Source of the DNA: a bacterium
Lineage (GTDB): Bacteria; Planctomycetota; Planctomycetia; Pirellulales; Pirellulaceae
Reading direction: 5' to 3'
Assembly: GCA_030430075.1 (NCBI GenBank)
Contig: JAUIGN010000033.1
Span: 1-64,000 of the forward strand
Length of the DNA stretch: 64,000 bases
How positions within the stretch are numbered: the first letter of the stretch is position 1; each line of letters starts with the position of its first letter. The notes beneath the pieces were generated by a model. The model was given only the letters and a program-made list of their open reading frames with translations, searched no databases and was not told the DNA's origin. Shown in pieces: positions 37,973 through 46,152 of the stretch. Position numbers and translations under genes: made by a program.

Positions 37973-38601
37973 CCGACAACGCGACAACTTCCAACGACCG
38001 GCAACCGCCCAACGGGGAACCGGCCGACCGCTGGCTCACGATCCCCAACCTGCTATGCATGGTACGGTTTCTCGGTGCCTTCGGACTGATCCCGCTGGCC
38101 TTGGCGGAGAAGCCGGTTGCCTTCATCGTCACCTACGTGGCGCTCACGTCGACCGACTGGGTTGACGGCAAGTTGGCCCGCTGGCTGAATCAAGAATCGA
38201 AGATTGGCCCGAGGTTGGACACGCTGGCGGACGTAACCATGTACGGCGGGCTGCTCTTCGGCCTGGTCTGGTTGTTCGGCAGCACGCTGGCCAAGGAATG
38301 GATCCTGATCGGCCTGGCCGTCTGCAGCTATGCCTTGTCCTGCCTGGCCAGCCTCGTGAAATTCCAACACATCCCCAGCTACCACACGCGGGCAGCCAAG
38401 ATCTCCTGGTTGCTTGTTCTGCTGGGGACGGCGGCCCTGTTTGCCGATTGGTCGATCTGGCCGCTGCGCGTGGCCGGCGTCGCCATCCTCTTCACCAATC
38501 TGGAAGCCTTATTGATCACGCTGCTGCTTCCGCAGCGACTGGAGGACGTCGCGTCGCTCTGGCACGCCCTGCGACGCATGCCAGACCAATCAGGCAGTTA
38601 G
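37969..38601 (+). CDS. CDP-alcohol phosphatidyltransferase (PgsA-like)
   Basis: 210 residues from the ATG at 37969, overlapping the cdsA stop by 4 nt; frames extending upstream belong to the antiparallel or shifted reading of cdsA. The catalytic signature is complete: DWVDGKLARWLNQESKIGPR followed by LDTLAD, that is D-x2-DG-x2-AR...G-x3-D-x3-D. About five helices. It transfers a phosphatidyl group from CDP-diacylglycerol to an alcohol such as glycerol-3-phosphate or inositol phosphate; the acceptor cannot be told. Confidence 0.93.
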   Translation: MTDNATTSNDRQPPNGEPADRWLTIPNLLCMVRFLGAFGLIPLALAEKPVAFIVTYVALTSTDWVDGKLARWLNQESKIGPRLDTLADVTMYGGLLFGLVWLFGSTLAKEWILIGLAVCSYALSCLASLVKFQHIPSYHTRAAKISWLLVLLGTAALFADWSIWPLRVAGVAILFTNLEALLITLLLPQRLEDVASLWHALRRMPDQSGS

Positions 38602-38644
38602 GCCCGCCCGTCGACCTGCAGGGTCTGCCTGATGAACCGACCAG

Positions 38645-39490
38645 TCACTGGCCGGCTTCCGCGGGCGGCCCGTTTGCCGCAGCCTCCTCGGCCGACTCCT
38701 CAGCTGCCGCCTCGGAACCCGCCGGTTCGTCGTCGGGCTGGCGGTCGCCATCGCCCACCCCATCCGCACCGTCACGATCTGCTGCGTCAGCGGCGTCGCT
38801 CGTCCCGGCCTGGCCCGCGTCACGCTCGGGCCGCCGGCGTCCTCGACCACCTGGAGTTCCGGCGCCTGGAGGCCCGCCACCGGCACCCTCCGCCGACTCG
38901 CCGGCGGTGGACGGGTTGGCTTCTCCTTCGAGGCCAAGGGTGATTTCACCGCCCTGCTCCTCCACCATGATTCGTAGCGGCGAGGTGTCGAAGGAGGCGT
39001 ACTTATCGGGCGTCAACAACGGCGGAGGACCGAACATCGGATTGACATTCGGGTCGTAGCCTTTGACCGTCACCTGGTGCTCACCAACATAGGCGCCATC
39101 CAGGAAATCACCATTGAGGTGAGTGAGCAGCTTGAAGTTGCCTTGCTCGTCGCTGGACGCGATCGCCCCACCCCAATCCCCGTCAGCAGGCCGTGTGGCA
39201 ATGACCGCGTTCGGCAACGGTTCCCCATTGAACAGCACCCGCCCGGCCACACCGACGCGTGCCGGTCGGGCGACATGCGATAGCCACTGGACCCCGTCAT
39301 AGATCCCGAAGAACACAAATCCGCCAACCACCGCCAGTCCGATTGGAACGACGACCATCAGGATCGCGCCGGGGCGCACTCGGGCCGCCCCATTGCCCGA
39401 CCCCCCATTGCCCGACACTCCATCACTCGACGACCCGCTTCCCGGCTCGGTGGCCGATTCTGGAACGGCCTGCCCGCTTTCATCGCTCAT
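38645..39490 (-). CDS. Membrane-anchored protein with carboxypeptidase-regulatory-like domain and disordered tail
   Basis: 281 residues. Disordered Ser/Gly start, one membrane helix (about 42-64, GAILMVVVPIGLAVVGGFVF), then a small beta-sandwich beginning VAGRVLFNGEPLPNAVIATR, typical of the planctomycete carboxypeptidase-regulatory-like proteins. The last 100 residues are Gly/Ala/Glu/Asp-rich and disordered. The start overlaps the stop of the upstream ASPIC gene by 4 nt (ATGA), so the two are coupled. Function unknown; probably extracytoplasmic. Confidence 0.8.
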   Translation of the reverse strand: MSDESGQAVPESATEPGSGSSSDGVSGNGGSGNGAARVRPGAILMVVVPIGLAVVGGFVFFGIYDGVQWLSHVARPARVGVAGRVLFNGEPLPNAVIATRPADGDWGGAIASSDEQGNFKLLTHLNGDFLDGAYVGEHQVTVKGYDPNVNPMFGPPPLLTPDKYASFDTSPLRIMVEEQGGEITLGLEGEANPSTAGESAEGAGGGPPGAGTPGGRGRRRPERDAGQAGTSDAADAADRDGADGVGDGDRQPDDEPAGSEAAAEESAEEAAANGPPAEAGQ

Positions 39491-41289
39491 CGTTGTCCAC
39501 CTTGTGAAAAGGAGCGTACTGTGTCCTCGGACGCCAACGGTTGAATAACAGTATACGAGCCGCCCGGCTGAACGCCATTCAATTCACTGACGGAACCATC
39601 GGGCCACCGAACGTTCAAGTCGACGCTGGATACATCCGCCGGCACGGCAAACAGTTTTCTTGGATCGTGAGCGGACAGGTAACTTCCTCCGCCTTTGACC
39701 TGGAGCACCTGGCGGTGGTCACCGGCCCGCAGCGTCAGGGTGCTGCCAATCGCGTCGCGATTGGATTGGGTTCCGACGAGCCGGATGGAAATCGAACGTC
39801 GACCGTCGTCTTCCGCCGCGGACGACAGCCCGGGTCGGTATCGCTCATTGCACAGCAGGCTCGGCGGACCATCCCGGTGTCCCATCACAAGATCCTGGTC
39901 GCCATCGTTGTCCAGGTCGGCAACCGCCAGTGCCCGACCGGTGTGCGGCTGCTGGAAGTAGTCACCGGCCTGCTCGCCCACCAAGGCGAACCGACCGCCG
40001 CCCGTGTTGTGATAGAGCAGTGCGGGCTGGGCGTGATCGACATCGGGACGGTTCTCGTCAACATGGCCGTTGATCACGACCAGGTCCAACCTGCCGTCCA
40101 GGTCGAAGTCGGCCAAGGCCGTCCCCCAGCCGACCCACGGCAGTCCCGCGGCATACAGCCCGCGCTGCTGGCTGACCTCTTGGAACTGCCCGCTCCCCAG
40201 ATTCTCGTAGTACGCGTTATGCTCGCCCTCAAAGTTCGTCACGAACAGTTCCGGGAGCCCATCGCCACTGACATCGGCCGCATCGACGCCCATCCCGGCC
40301 TGCATGCCGCCCAGGTAGTCGTAGGCCACACCGGACGCCTCGGAAGCATCCGCAAACATTCCATGGCCCTGGTTCAAGAACATCGAATTGGCATTCAGGT
40401 CGTTTCCGACATAGAGATCGATGGTGCCATTGCCGTCAAGATCGGCCGCCACCACACCCTGCGATCGGCCCGGGCGCTGCGCTAACCCGACGTCGGCCGC
40501 CCGATCTTCGAAACGGTCGTCGCCCAGGTTCCTGAGCAGGGCATCCGCAGCCGGTTTGACGGTCAAGGGGCTGCAGTAGTAGCGCAGATCGCGCGACCGG
40601 TCACCGCACCATCGATTCTCCTCAAGCGTCCACTGGCCGTAGTTGCAGACGTAGATATCGAGCAACCCATCGCCATCATAGTCCAACATGGCGGCACTGG
40701 TCGCCCAGCCCGGATCCGCCATACCGGACGCCTCATCCAGCTTCGTGAATGTGCCGTCACCCTGGTTGCGGTAGAGGACATTCGCTCCGTAACAAGCGAC
40801 ATAGACGTCCGGAAACCCGTCATTGTCGAAGTCTCCGTAGGTGACTCCGGCTCCGTAGCCGTTGTGGCCCAATCCGCACCGTTGGGTGACATCCTCGAAT
40901 GTCCAGGCATCCACGTTGCGGTAGAAGCGGTCAGCCGGCTGGGAACGATCCGCATCGAGGGGAAAAGGCGTTCCGGTAGCAAAATACAAGTCGCTGCGCC
41001 CGTCCAGGTCGTAATCGAAGGCCGCCAGGCCGCTCCCGTTGGCGGCCGGGAAGGGTTTCACAGGCGAAGTGCCCGAAGCATGTCGAAAGTCAATCCCAAC
41101 CCCCTCGATGGTGCGAAACCAGACCGGCCCGGTCACCATCGGACCATTCACCTCACCGGGCGGAGCATCGCTCCGTAGTGATGATGCCGGCGGATCCTTG
41201 GCGACGACAGCCGGGCTGCTCTCCGGATCACGACACCCGGCCAGCAACCCGACCAGCAGGAAGAAGATCACGGGGCGGCGATTTGGCAT
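39487..41289 (-). CDS. CRTAC1-family FG-GAP/VCBS lipoprotein with ASPIC/UnbV domain (paralogue 1)
   Basis: 600 residues from the ATG at 41289. A lipoprotein signal ends in LLAGC (Cys19). The body is a series of FG-GAP/VCBS blades with Ca-binding DxDxDG loops (AAFDYDLDGRSDLYFATGTP, YGDFDNDGFPDVYVACYG). The C-terminal ASPIC/UnbV domain contains VGTQSNRDAIGSTLTLRAGD and ends with VRWPDGSVSELNGVQ. Extracytoplasmic propeller, probably for binding or adhesion. It lies between a TPR gene upstream and a coupled anchored protein downstream. Confidence 0.93.
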   Translation of the reverse strand: MPNRRPVIFFLLVGLLAGCRDPESSPAVVAKDPPASSLRSDAPPGEVNGPMVTGPVWFRTIEGVGIDFRHASGTSPVKPFPAANGSGLAAFDYDLDGRSDLYFATGTPFPLDADRSQPADRFYRNVDAWTFEDVTQRCGLGHNGYGAGVTYGDFDNDGFPDVYVACYGANVLYRNQGDGTFTKLDEASGMADPGWATSAAMLDYDGDGLLDIYVCNYGQWTLEENRWCGDRSRDLRYYCSPLTVKPAADALLRNLGDDRFEDRAADVGLAQRPGRSQGVVAADLDGNGTIDLYVGNDLNANSMFLNQGHGMFADASEASGVAYDYLGGMQAGMGVDAADVSGDGLPELFVTNFEGEHNAYYENLGSGQFQEVSQQRGLYAAGLPWVGWGTALADFDLDGRLDLVVINGHVDENRPDVDHAQPALLYHNTGGGRFALVGEQAGDYFQQPHTGRALAVADLDNDGDQDLVMGHRDGPPSLLCNERYRPGLSSAAEDDGRRSISIRLVGTQSNRDAIGSTLTLRAGDHRQVLQVKGGGSYLSAHDPRKLFAVPADVSSVDLNVRWPDGSVSELNGVQPGGSYTVIQPLASEDTVRSFSQGGQR

Positions 41290-41429
41290 GGTACGGCGAT
41301 CGTCGAGGAGAAGAATAGAAAGCGAAAACGATTCATGGTGGCGCTCTGAGTGGGCCGCTCCAGGATGACGAACGACCCCACGCAGGCCGGCTTGTGCTTT
41401 TTTCCCCGCGGGGCTTGGCGACCCGTCGA

Positions 41430-42758
41430 TCAATCGAACCTGGTGACGGGGACCCGCATCAGCGACGGCAACTTGCCGCTCCGGCGACGAATCCCGTCGG
41501 CCAGCTCGATCACGAACGGCTCCCCGGGAGCTTCTTCAACCAACTGCGTGACGAGAAGATCGGCCTGCAACCAGTTCCCTTCGTTTGCGAACCGGTGGGC
41601 GCGGACGGCGCGGGCCCAAAACGAACCTGGCTGACTCACCAGGGCTTCTTCCAACATGGACAAGTGCTGCTCTTCACGCCGGAGTTCGGCCGTCTTTTCG
41701 CGCCAGCGATCAGCCGCCTCGGCATCGCCCAACAGCGTATAGGCGCGCTGCAACAAATAGGTCGTCCGGGACGGCAGGTTCTCTTCGCCCGTTATCGGCT
41801 CGAGCCACTCGATGGCCCCTTTCCCGTCGCCGGAAAGGAGTGCCAGATTGGCCAGTGAAGTCCGCGCCGAGAAGCTAACCGGCTCCAGTTTGATCGCCTC
41901 GCGCCAGGCGAGTGCCGCGTCCTCCGACCTGCCCAACTGCGAAGCGGCATCCCCCAAGAGCGTGAACGCCGTCCCCGACGGCCCGTCCGCGACGCTCCGT
42001 TTCAACGGCTCCAGTGCCTCTGCCGGTTTTCCCAACCGCAGCAACACGCGCCCGTAGCGCAAGTAGAACTCGGCGGGGGTGATCTGCACGTTCTCCGCCT
42101 GCGGATCCTCTTGCAGGACCTGGGCAAATGCATCCGCCGCTTCGCGGTCGTTTCCCATGTCGCCGTGAATCGAACCGATCATCACCTGGCCGCGGGCGGC
42201 CTGGTCAGGGAGGGTGGCGAATTTTTGTGCGTTCGTCAACGCTTGCTGGAACCGGCCCAGGCGGATCTGGCAGGAGGCCAGCTCGTAAAGCGTATTCGGT
42301 TCGTCCGGCGTCAGTTGCAGGACGCGAACCAGCAGCCGCTCAGCCGAACTCCACTCACCCCGCAGCATATAGGCCCGCGCCAAGGCGTGCATGTCCTCCC
42401 TGCTGGCCGCGCCGATCGTGTCGAAAATCTGAATCGTTTCGTCAGGATATCCCAATTCCAGGAGCCCTCGAGCCTGAATCGCCAGAGCCCGAGAATTGCT
42501 CGGGTTGCGACCGAGGAACTTTCCGACCAGGTACATCGCGTACCGAGTCTCTCCTTGCTCTAACGCCTGTGCCGCCCGGGACAACTCCCGCTCCTGCCAC
42601 CACACCATCCCTAGCAGCAAGAGCACCAGTGCCACGCCTACCAGACACGCCCGCTTCAACCATCGACCACGGGCGCGAGGCGGCGGCGGTGATGATTCCG
42701 CACCGTCCGCGGGTAACGGCGTCGTTTTTTTTCGTTTGGAGCGCCTGGATCTGACCAT
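41430..42758 (-). CDS. Membrane-anchored TPR protein (paralogue 1)
   Basis: 442 residues from the ATG at 42758 (MVRSRRSKRKK). Basic N-terminus, one membrane helix (about 34-52, ACLVGVALVLLLLGMVWWQE), then tandem TPR units (AIQARGLLELGYPDETIQIF, LRYGRVLLRLGKPAEALEPL). The end (EAPGEPFVIELADGIRRRSG) resembles the end of the TPR protein at 44642-45895, so the two are paralogues. First gene of a minus-strand unit with the ASPIC lipoprotein and the anchored carboxypeptidase-regulatory-like protein. Probably a scaffold on the outer face of the membrane. Confidence 0.88.
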   Translation of the reverse strand: MVRSRRSKRKKTTPLPADGAESSPPPPRARGRWLKRACLVGVALVLLLLGMVWWQERELSRAAQALEQGETRYAMYLVGKFLGRNPSNSRALAIQARGLLELGYPDETIQIFDTIGAASREDMHALARAYMLRGEWSSAERLLVRVLQLTPDEPNTLYELASCQIRLGRFQQALTNAQKFATLPDQAARGQVMIGSIHGDMGNDREAADAFAQVLQEDPQAENVQITPAEFYLRYGRVLLRLGKPAEALEPLKRSVADGPSGTAFTLLGDAASQLGRSEDAALAWREAIKLEPVSFSARTSLANLALLSGDGKGAIEWLEPITGEENLPSRTTYLLQRAYTLLGDAEAADRWREKTAELRREEQHLSMLEEALVSQPGSFWARAVRAHRFANEGNWLQADLLVTQLVEEAPGEPFVIELADGIRRRSGKLPSLMRVPVTRFD

Positions 42759-43058
42759 CGATAAGACGAGTGCGGGAGACGGGATGCAGGAGAGCAATAT
42801 GGCACGGAGCACCTGTTCACCCGCCATTATCGCCCCTCGGTTCCTCGATTGTCCAGGTACGGGCCGTCCGGTGTTTGCCGCCCACCGCGGCACGCTACAC
42901 TAAAGGATGGCTCGAGAAATCCTTCGGCATTTCACCTGCACCGCTGTCGCCCATCGGTGGAATGCCGGACCCGCCGCTGAACGGCGACCTCGAGGAACTT
43001 GGTCTTGAGTCGGCCCGCGGCCTTTGTCTCGAACGTCAATGCGAACCTGCGACCCGCT
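42759..43058. other. Divergent promoter region between the two TPR/FG-GAP units
   Basis: 300 bp that must drive both the minus-strand TPR gene and the plus-strand VCBS lipoprotein gene. No element was recognised. Confidence 0.4.
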
Positions 43059-44645
43059 ATGCACTCCCTCATTCGGAACGGTTTCATCGTCGTCCTCCTC
43101 GTGTCGCTCGGTTGCCAACCGGCGGACCGCGAACTCTCGGAAACGGCCATGGTCACCGCGCCACCTCGCTTGCGAACGTTTGACGTCGACGCTCTGCGCC
43201 CGCGTGTGGAAGCCTTTTGCGGCGACTGCCACGCGCCGCCTCCGCCCTCTTCGTTTCCCAAAGAGGCGTGGCGGTTCGAAGTCGAGCGTGGGTTCGACTT
43301 TTACGTCGAGTCATTTCGCGAGGATCTCGACCCGCCGCCACGCGAAGACGTCGTTGCCTATTACGAATCCCTCGCTCCCGAGGACGTTCGCGTGGCCCCT
43401 CCCCGATCGCCGGCAGCAGACCGGATGGCACTGAAATTGCAGCCTTGGCGGCTGGACGCATCCGGCGTCGAAGCGCCTGCCATCTCCTTCCTCAAGTACC
43501 TGCCGCTGGCCGACGAGGACTCCCGCCACCTGGTCTCGTGCGACATGCGCTCGGGCGAACTCCGCACCGTCACCCGGTCACGTGTACCGACATCGGACGG
43601 TAGCTCGACAGAGACCGAAGAGCCCGCTTGGGAGAGCCGGCTACTGGCCTCCTGTGCCTTTCCGGCCCACGTCGAACCGTGTGATCTGGATGGCAACGGT
43701 GAACTCGAACTGGTGGTCGCCGAGCTGGGTTCCGCCGAGTCGGGCGACCATACACGGGGCGCCGTCATCTGGCTGCGCCCGAGCGAATCGGGGTGGCGCC
43801 AGCACCTGCTGCGCAGCGGCCTGGGACGCGTGTCCGATGTGCGGCCGGCAGACCTGGACGGTGATGGCGACGACGACCTGTTGGTGGCCGTGTTCGGTCA
43901 CGTCCGCACGGGAGAGATCTTGCTCCTGGAAAACGTGGGCATGGAGGGAAGTGTTCCGCGGTTCGAAGAGCACGTCATCGACGAACGCCACGGCACCATC
44001 CACGTCCCGGTTGCGGATCTGAATGGCGACGGTCACTTGGATTTTGTCGCCTTAATCAGCCAGGAGCATGAGGTGGTCGACGCGTTTCTCAACGACGGGC
44101 AGGGAACATTTCGCCGCGAACCGGTCTTTCAGGGCAACGACCCGGCGTTCGGGTCGAGCGGCATCCAGTTGGTCGACATGGACGCCGACGGCGACCTTGA
44201 TGTCTTGTACAGCAACGGCGACACGTTCGGCAGTCGCCATCTCAAGAACTACCACGGGATTCGCTGGCTGGAGAACCAGGGCGATTTCCCGTTCGCAGCC
44301 CATTCGCTGGCCGACATGGTCGGCGTGCAGAAAGCCCTGGCCGCGGATCTGGACGGCGATGGCGACCAGGATGTCGTGGCGGTTGCCCTGATGCCCCGCA
44401 ACCTGCTGGCGAACCCCGAACTCGCTGAACATGACTCGGTTGTCGTGCTTCGCCAAGATGCACCCGGAACGTTCATACGCCAGAGCCTGGAAAAGGGCCG
44501 GTTTTATCACGCCGGCCTCGAATTGGCGGACCTGAACGGTGATGGAACCCTGGAGATTGGGGTGGGTAACATGCACCCTGAACACGAAGGGGCCCGCCCA
44601 CAACTCACCATCTGGTCGCAACCGCATGAGGCCGGGCAGCCATGA
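43059..44645 (+). CDS. VCBS/FG-GAP lipoprotein with a CXXCH heme-type motif
   Basis: 528 residues from the ATG at 43059. A lipoprotein signal ends in SLGC (Cys19). CGDCH at 54-58 suggests one covalently bound heme or a cytochrome-like relic. FG-GAP/VCBS blades follow from about 190 with repeated acidic loops (PADLDGDGDDDLLVAVFGHV, VDMDADGDLDVLYSNGD, AADLDGDGDQDVVAVAL). No ASPIC domain. The stop overlaps the next gene's start (ATGA), so it is coupled to a TPR protein. Extracytoplasmic; exact role unknown. Confidence 0.9.
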   Translation: MHSLIRNGFIVVLLVSLGCQPADRELSETAMVTAPPRLRTFDVDALRPRVEAFCGDCHAPPPPSSFPKEAWRFEVERGFDFYVESFREDLDPPPREDVVAYYESLAPEDVRVAPPRSPAADRMALKLQPWRLDASGVEAPAISFLKYLPLADEDSRHLVSCDMRSGELRTVTRSRVPTSDGSSTETEEPAWESRLLASCAFPAHVEPCDLDGNGELELVVAELGSAESGDHTRGAVIWLRPSESGWRQHLLRSGLGRVSDVRPADLDGDGDDDLLVAVFGHVRTGEILLLENVGMEGSVPRFEEHVIDERHGTIHVPVADLNGDGHLDFVALISQEHEVVDAFLNDGQGTFRREPVFQGNDPAFGSSGIQLVDMDADGDLDVLYSNGDTFGSRHLKNYHGIRWLENQGDFPFAAHSLADMVGVQKALAADLDGDGDQDVVAVALMPRNLLANPELAEHDSVVVLRQDAPGTFIRQSLEKGRFYHAGLELADLNGDGTLEIGVGNMHPEHEGARPQLTIWSQPHEAGQP

Positions 44646-45895
44646 GCAAGCGCCGCTGGTTACCCAAGATTCTCCTTGCCGGCGGCCTCACGCTGTGCAT
44701 CGTGGGCGCCCTGGTTTGGTGGCAAGAGCAGGGCTTGGAGTCGATTGAACAGCGCCTGGCCGAGGGAGATGTGAACGGCGCCCTGGCGGCCGTTGAAGCC
44801 TATCTTGTGACCCATCCCGATGACGAGCGTGCACTCGCCCTGCGCGCTCGAGGCCTGGCGGCGGCCGGCTATGCCGCGGAAGCGGACATCATGTTCCAGC
44901 AGGTCGGTGCGGCCGAACTGGATGACCTGCAGGCCTGGTCGGCTGCCCTGATGTCGCTCGGACAATGGGAACGGGCAATTCCCATCCTGGAACGCATGGC
45001 CCAGCTCGATCCGCTGCAGGCAGACACGTTGGAGCGAATCACGGTCTGCGAATTCGAGTCCGGCAACCGGCAGGGGGCACTCGCGGCCGGCCGGCGACTG
45101 GCAGCGCTGTCCGGCTTCGAAGCGGCCGGCCATCTTCAGTTGGCGTCGATGTACACCGCATGGGGATCGTCGCTCGAAGCAATCCGGCACTACAAACGGG
45201 TGCTCGATTTTCGCCCGGCTGCAACAGGTCTTCCGATGCCGCCGGTCGAGTTCTTTGCAGCCTACGCGCGTGCCCTGCTGCAATCCGGCAACGCTCGCCA
45301 GGCCTTGGAGATCCTGGCCAAGGTTGCGGCGGACCGCCCAAGCCCGGAGATCAGCTTGCTCGAAGGGCAGGCGGCGCAGATGATCGGCCGCTTCAAGGAA
45401 GCGCGGACGTGCTATCAGCGGATCCTCGACGACGACCCCGCACATCGTGATGCGCGTCAGGGCCTGGCGGAAATTTCGCTCCAGCAAGGCCGCCCGGAGG
45501 AGGCCGTCGAGTGGCTCGAACCTCTTGTTGACCAGCAACGATTAAATGCGGACGGCGCCTTCCTCTTGCTCCGCGCCTACACGGACTTGAACGATCCGCC
45601 GCAAATCGAAACGTGGCAGGCCAAAACCGAAGCCTTGCGCTTGCGGCGCCGCCGGCTGCGCGCCCTGGAGGCGGAAGCCGCCGCCAACCCGTCCACGCCG
45701 CGAGCCGTGACAATTACCGCCTACGTGGCAGCCGCCAGGCAGGACTGGGAGACGGCAGGCCAGTTGCTGGCCACGTTGCTGCGCGAGATGCCGGAAGCCT
45801 ACGAGGTCCCCTTCGTCGAGCAACTGGTCGACGCGGTTCGCAACCAGGACACGCTGCCGCCAATCGATTCGCTGCCCCAACGTCCGGCCCGCTAA
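44642..45895 (+). CDS. Membrane-anchored TPR protein (paralogue 2)
   Basis: 417 residues starting in a 4-nt overlap with the VCBS gene. Membrane helix about 9-28 (ILLAGGLTLCIVGALVWWQE), then TPR units (ALAGRRLAALSGF-type repeats, LASMYTAWGSSLEAIRHYKR, AEISLQQGRPEEAVEWLEPL). Similar in layout and C-terminus (VPFVEQLVDAVRNQDTLPPI) to the TPR protein at 41430-42758. Likely partner of the co-translated VCBS lipoprotein. Confidence 0.88.
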   Translation: MSKRRWLPKILLAGGLTLCIVGALVWWQEQGLESIEQRLAEGDVNGALAAVEAYLVTHPDDERALALRARGLAAAGYAAEADIMFQQVGAAELDDLQAWSAALMSLGQWERAIPILERMAQLDPLQADTLERITVCEFESGNRQGALAAGRRLAALSGFEAAGHLQLASMYTAWGSSLEAIRHYKRVLDFRPAATGLPMPPVEFFAAYARALLQSGNARQALEILAKVAADRPSPEISLLEGQAAQMIGRFKEARTCYQRILDDDPAHRDARQGLAEISLQQGRPEEAVEWLEPLVDQQRLNADGAFLLLRAYTDLNDPPQIETWQAKTEALRLRRRRLRALEAEAAANPSTPRAVTITAYVAAARQDWETAGQLLATLLREMPEAYEVPFVEQLVDAVRNQDTLPPIDSLPQRPAR

Positions 45896-45995
45896 CCCGA
45901 ATCCGTCAAACCCGGACCTGTCAGGAACGAACCACCGTCCGGCACACGTCGCGATGTTGTCGTCGTGTGGGTTGAATTCGCCCAAACCGCTGCGC

Positions 45996-46078
45996 GTACC
46001 GGCCGGAACGGGTCGGCGTCCGGTTCGCGCTGACATCAACGGAACCGGGGCGAACGCCCAACGGCTGACGAACGATCG
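45996..46078 (+). repeat. Family B dispersed repeat, copy 3
   Basis: It contains GGAACGGGTCGGCGTCCGGT, then ATCAACGGAACCGGGGCGAA and CGCCCAACGGCTGACGAAC. It lies between convergent genes (gap 45896-46152). Confidence 0.85.
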
Positions 46079-46152
46079 GGGCGAGAACTTCCTCAAGGTG
46101 GCGACAATCGTTAGGCGATGGTGCCAGGCTTCCCGCAGATGGCGACGGCTGC

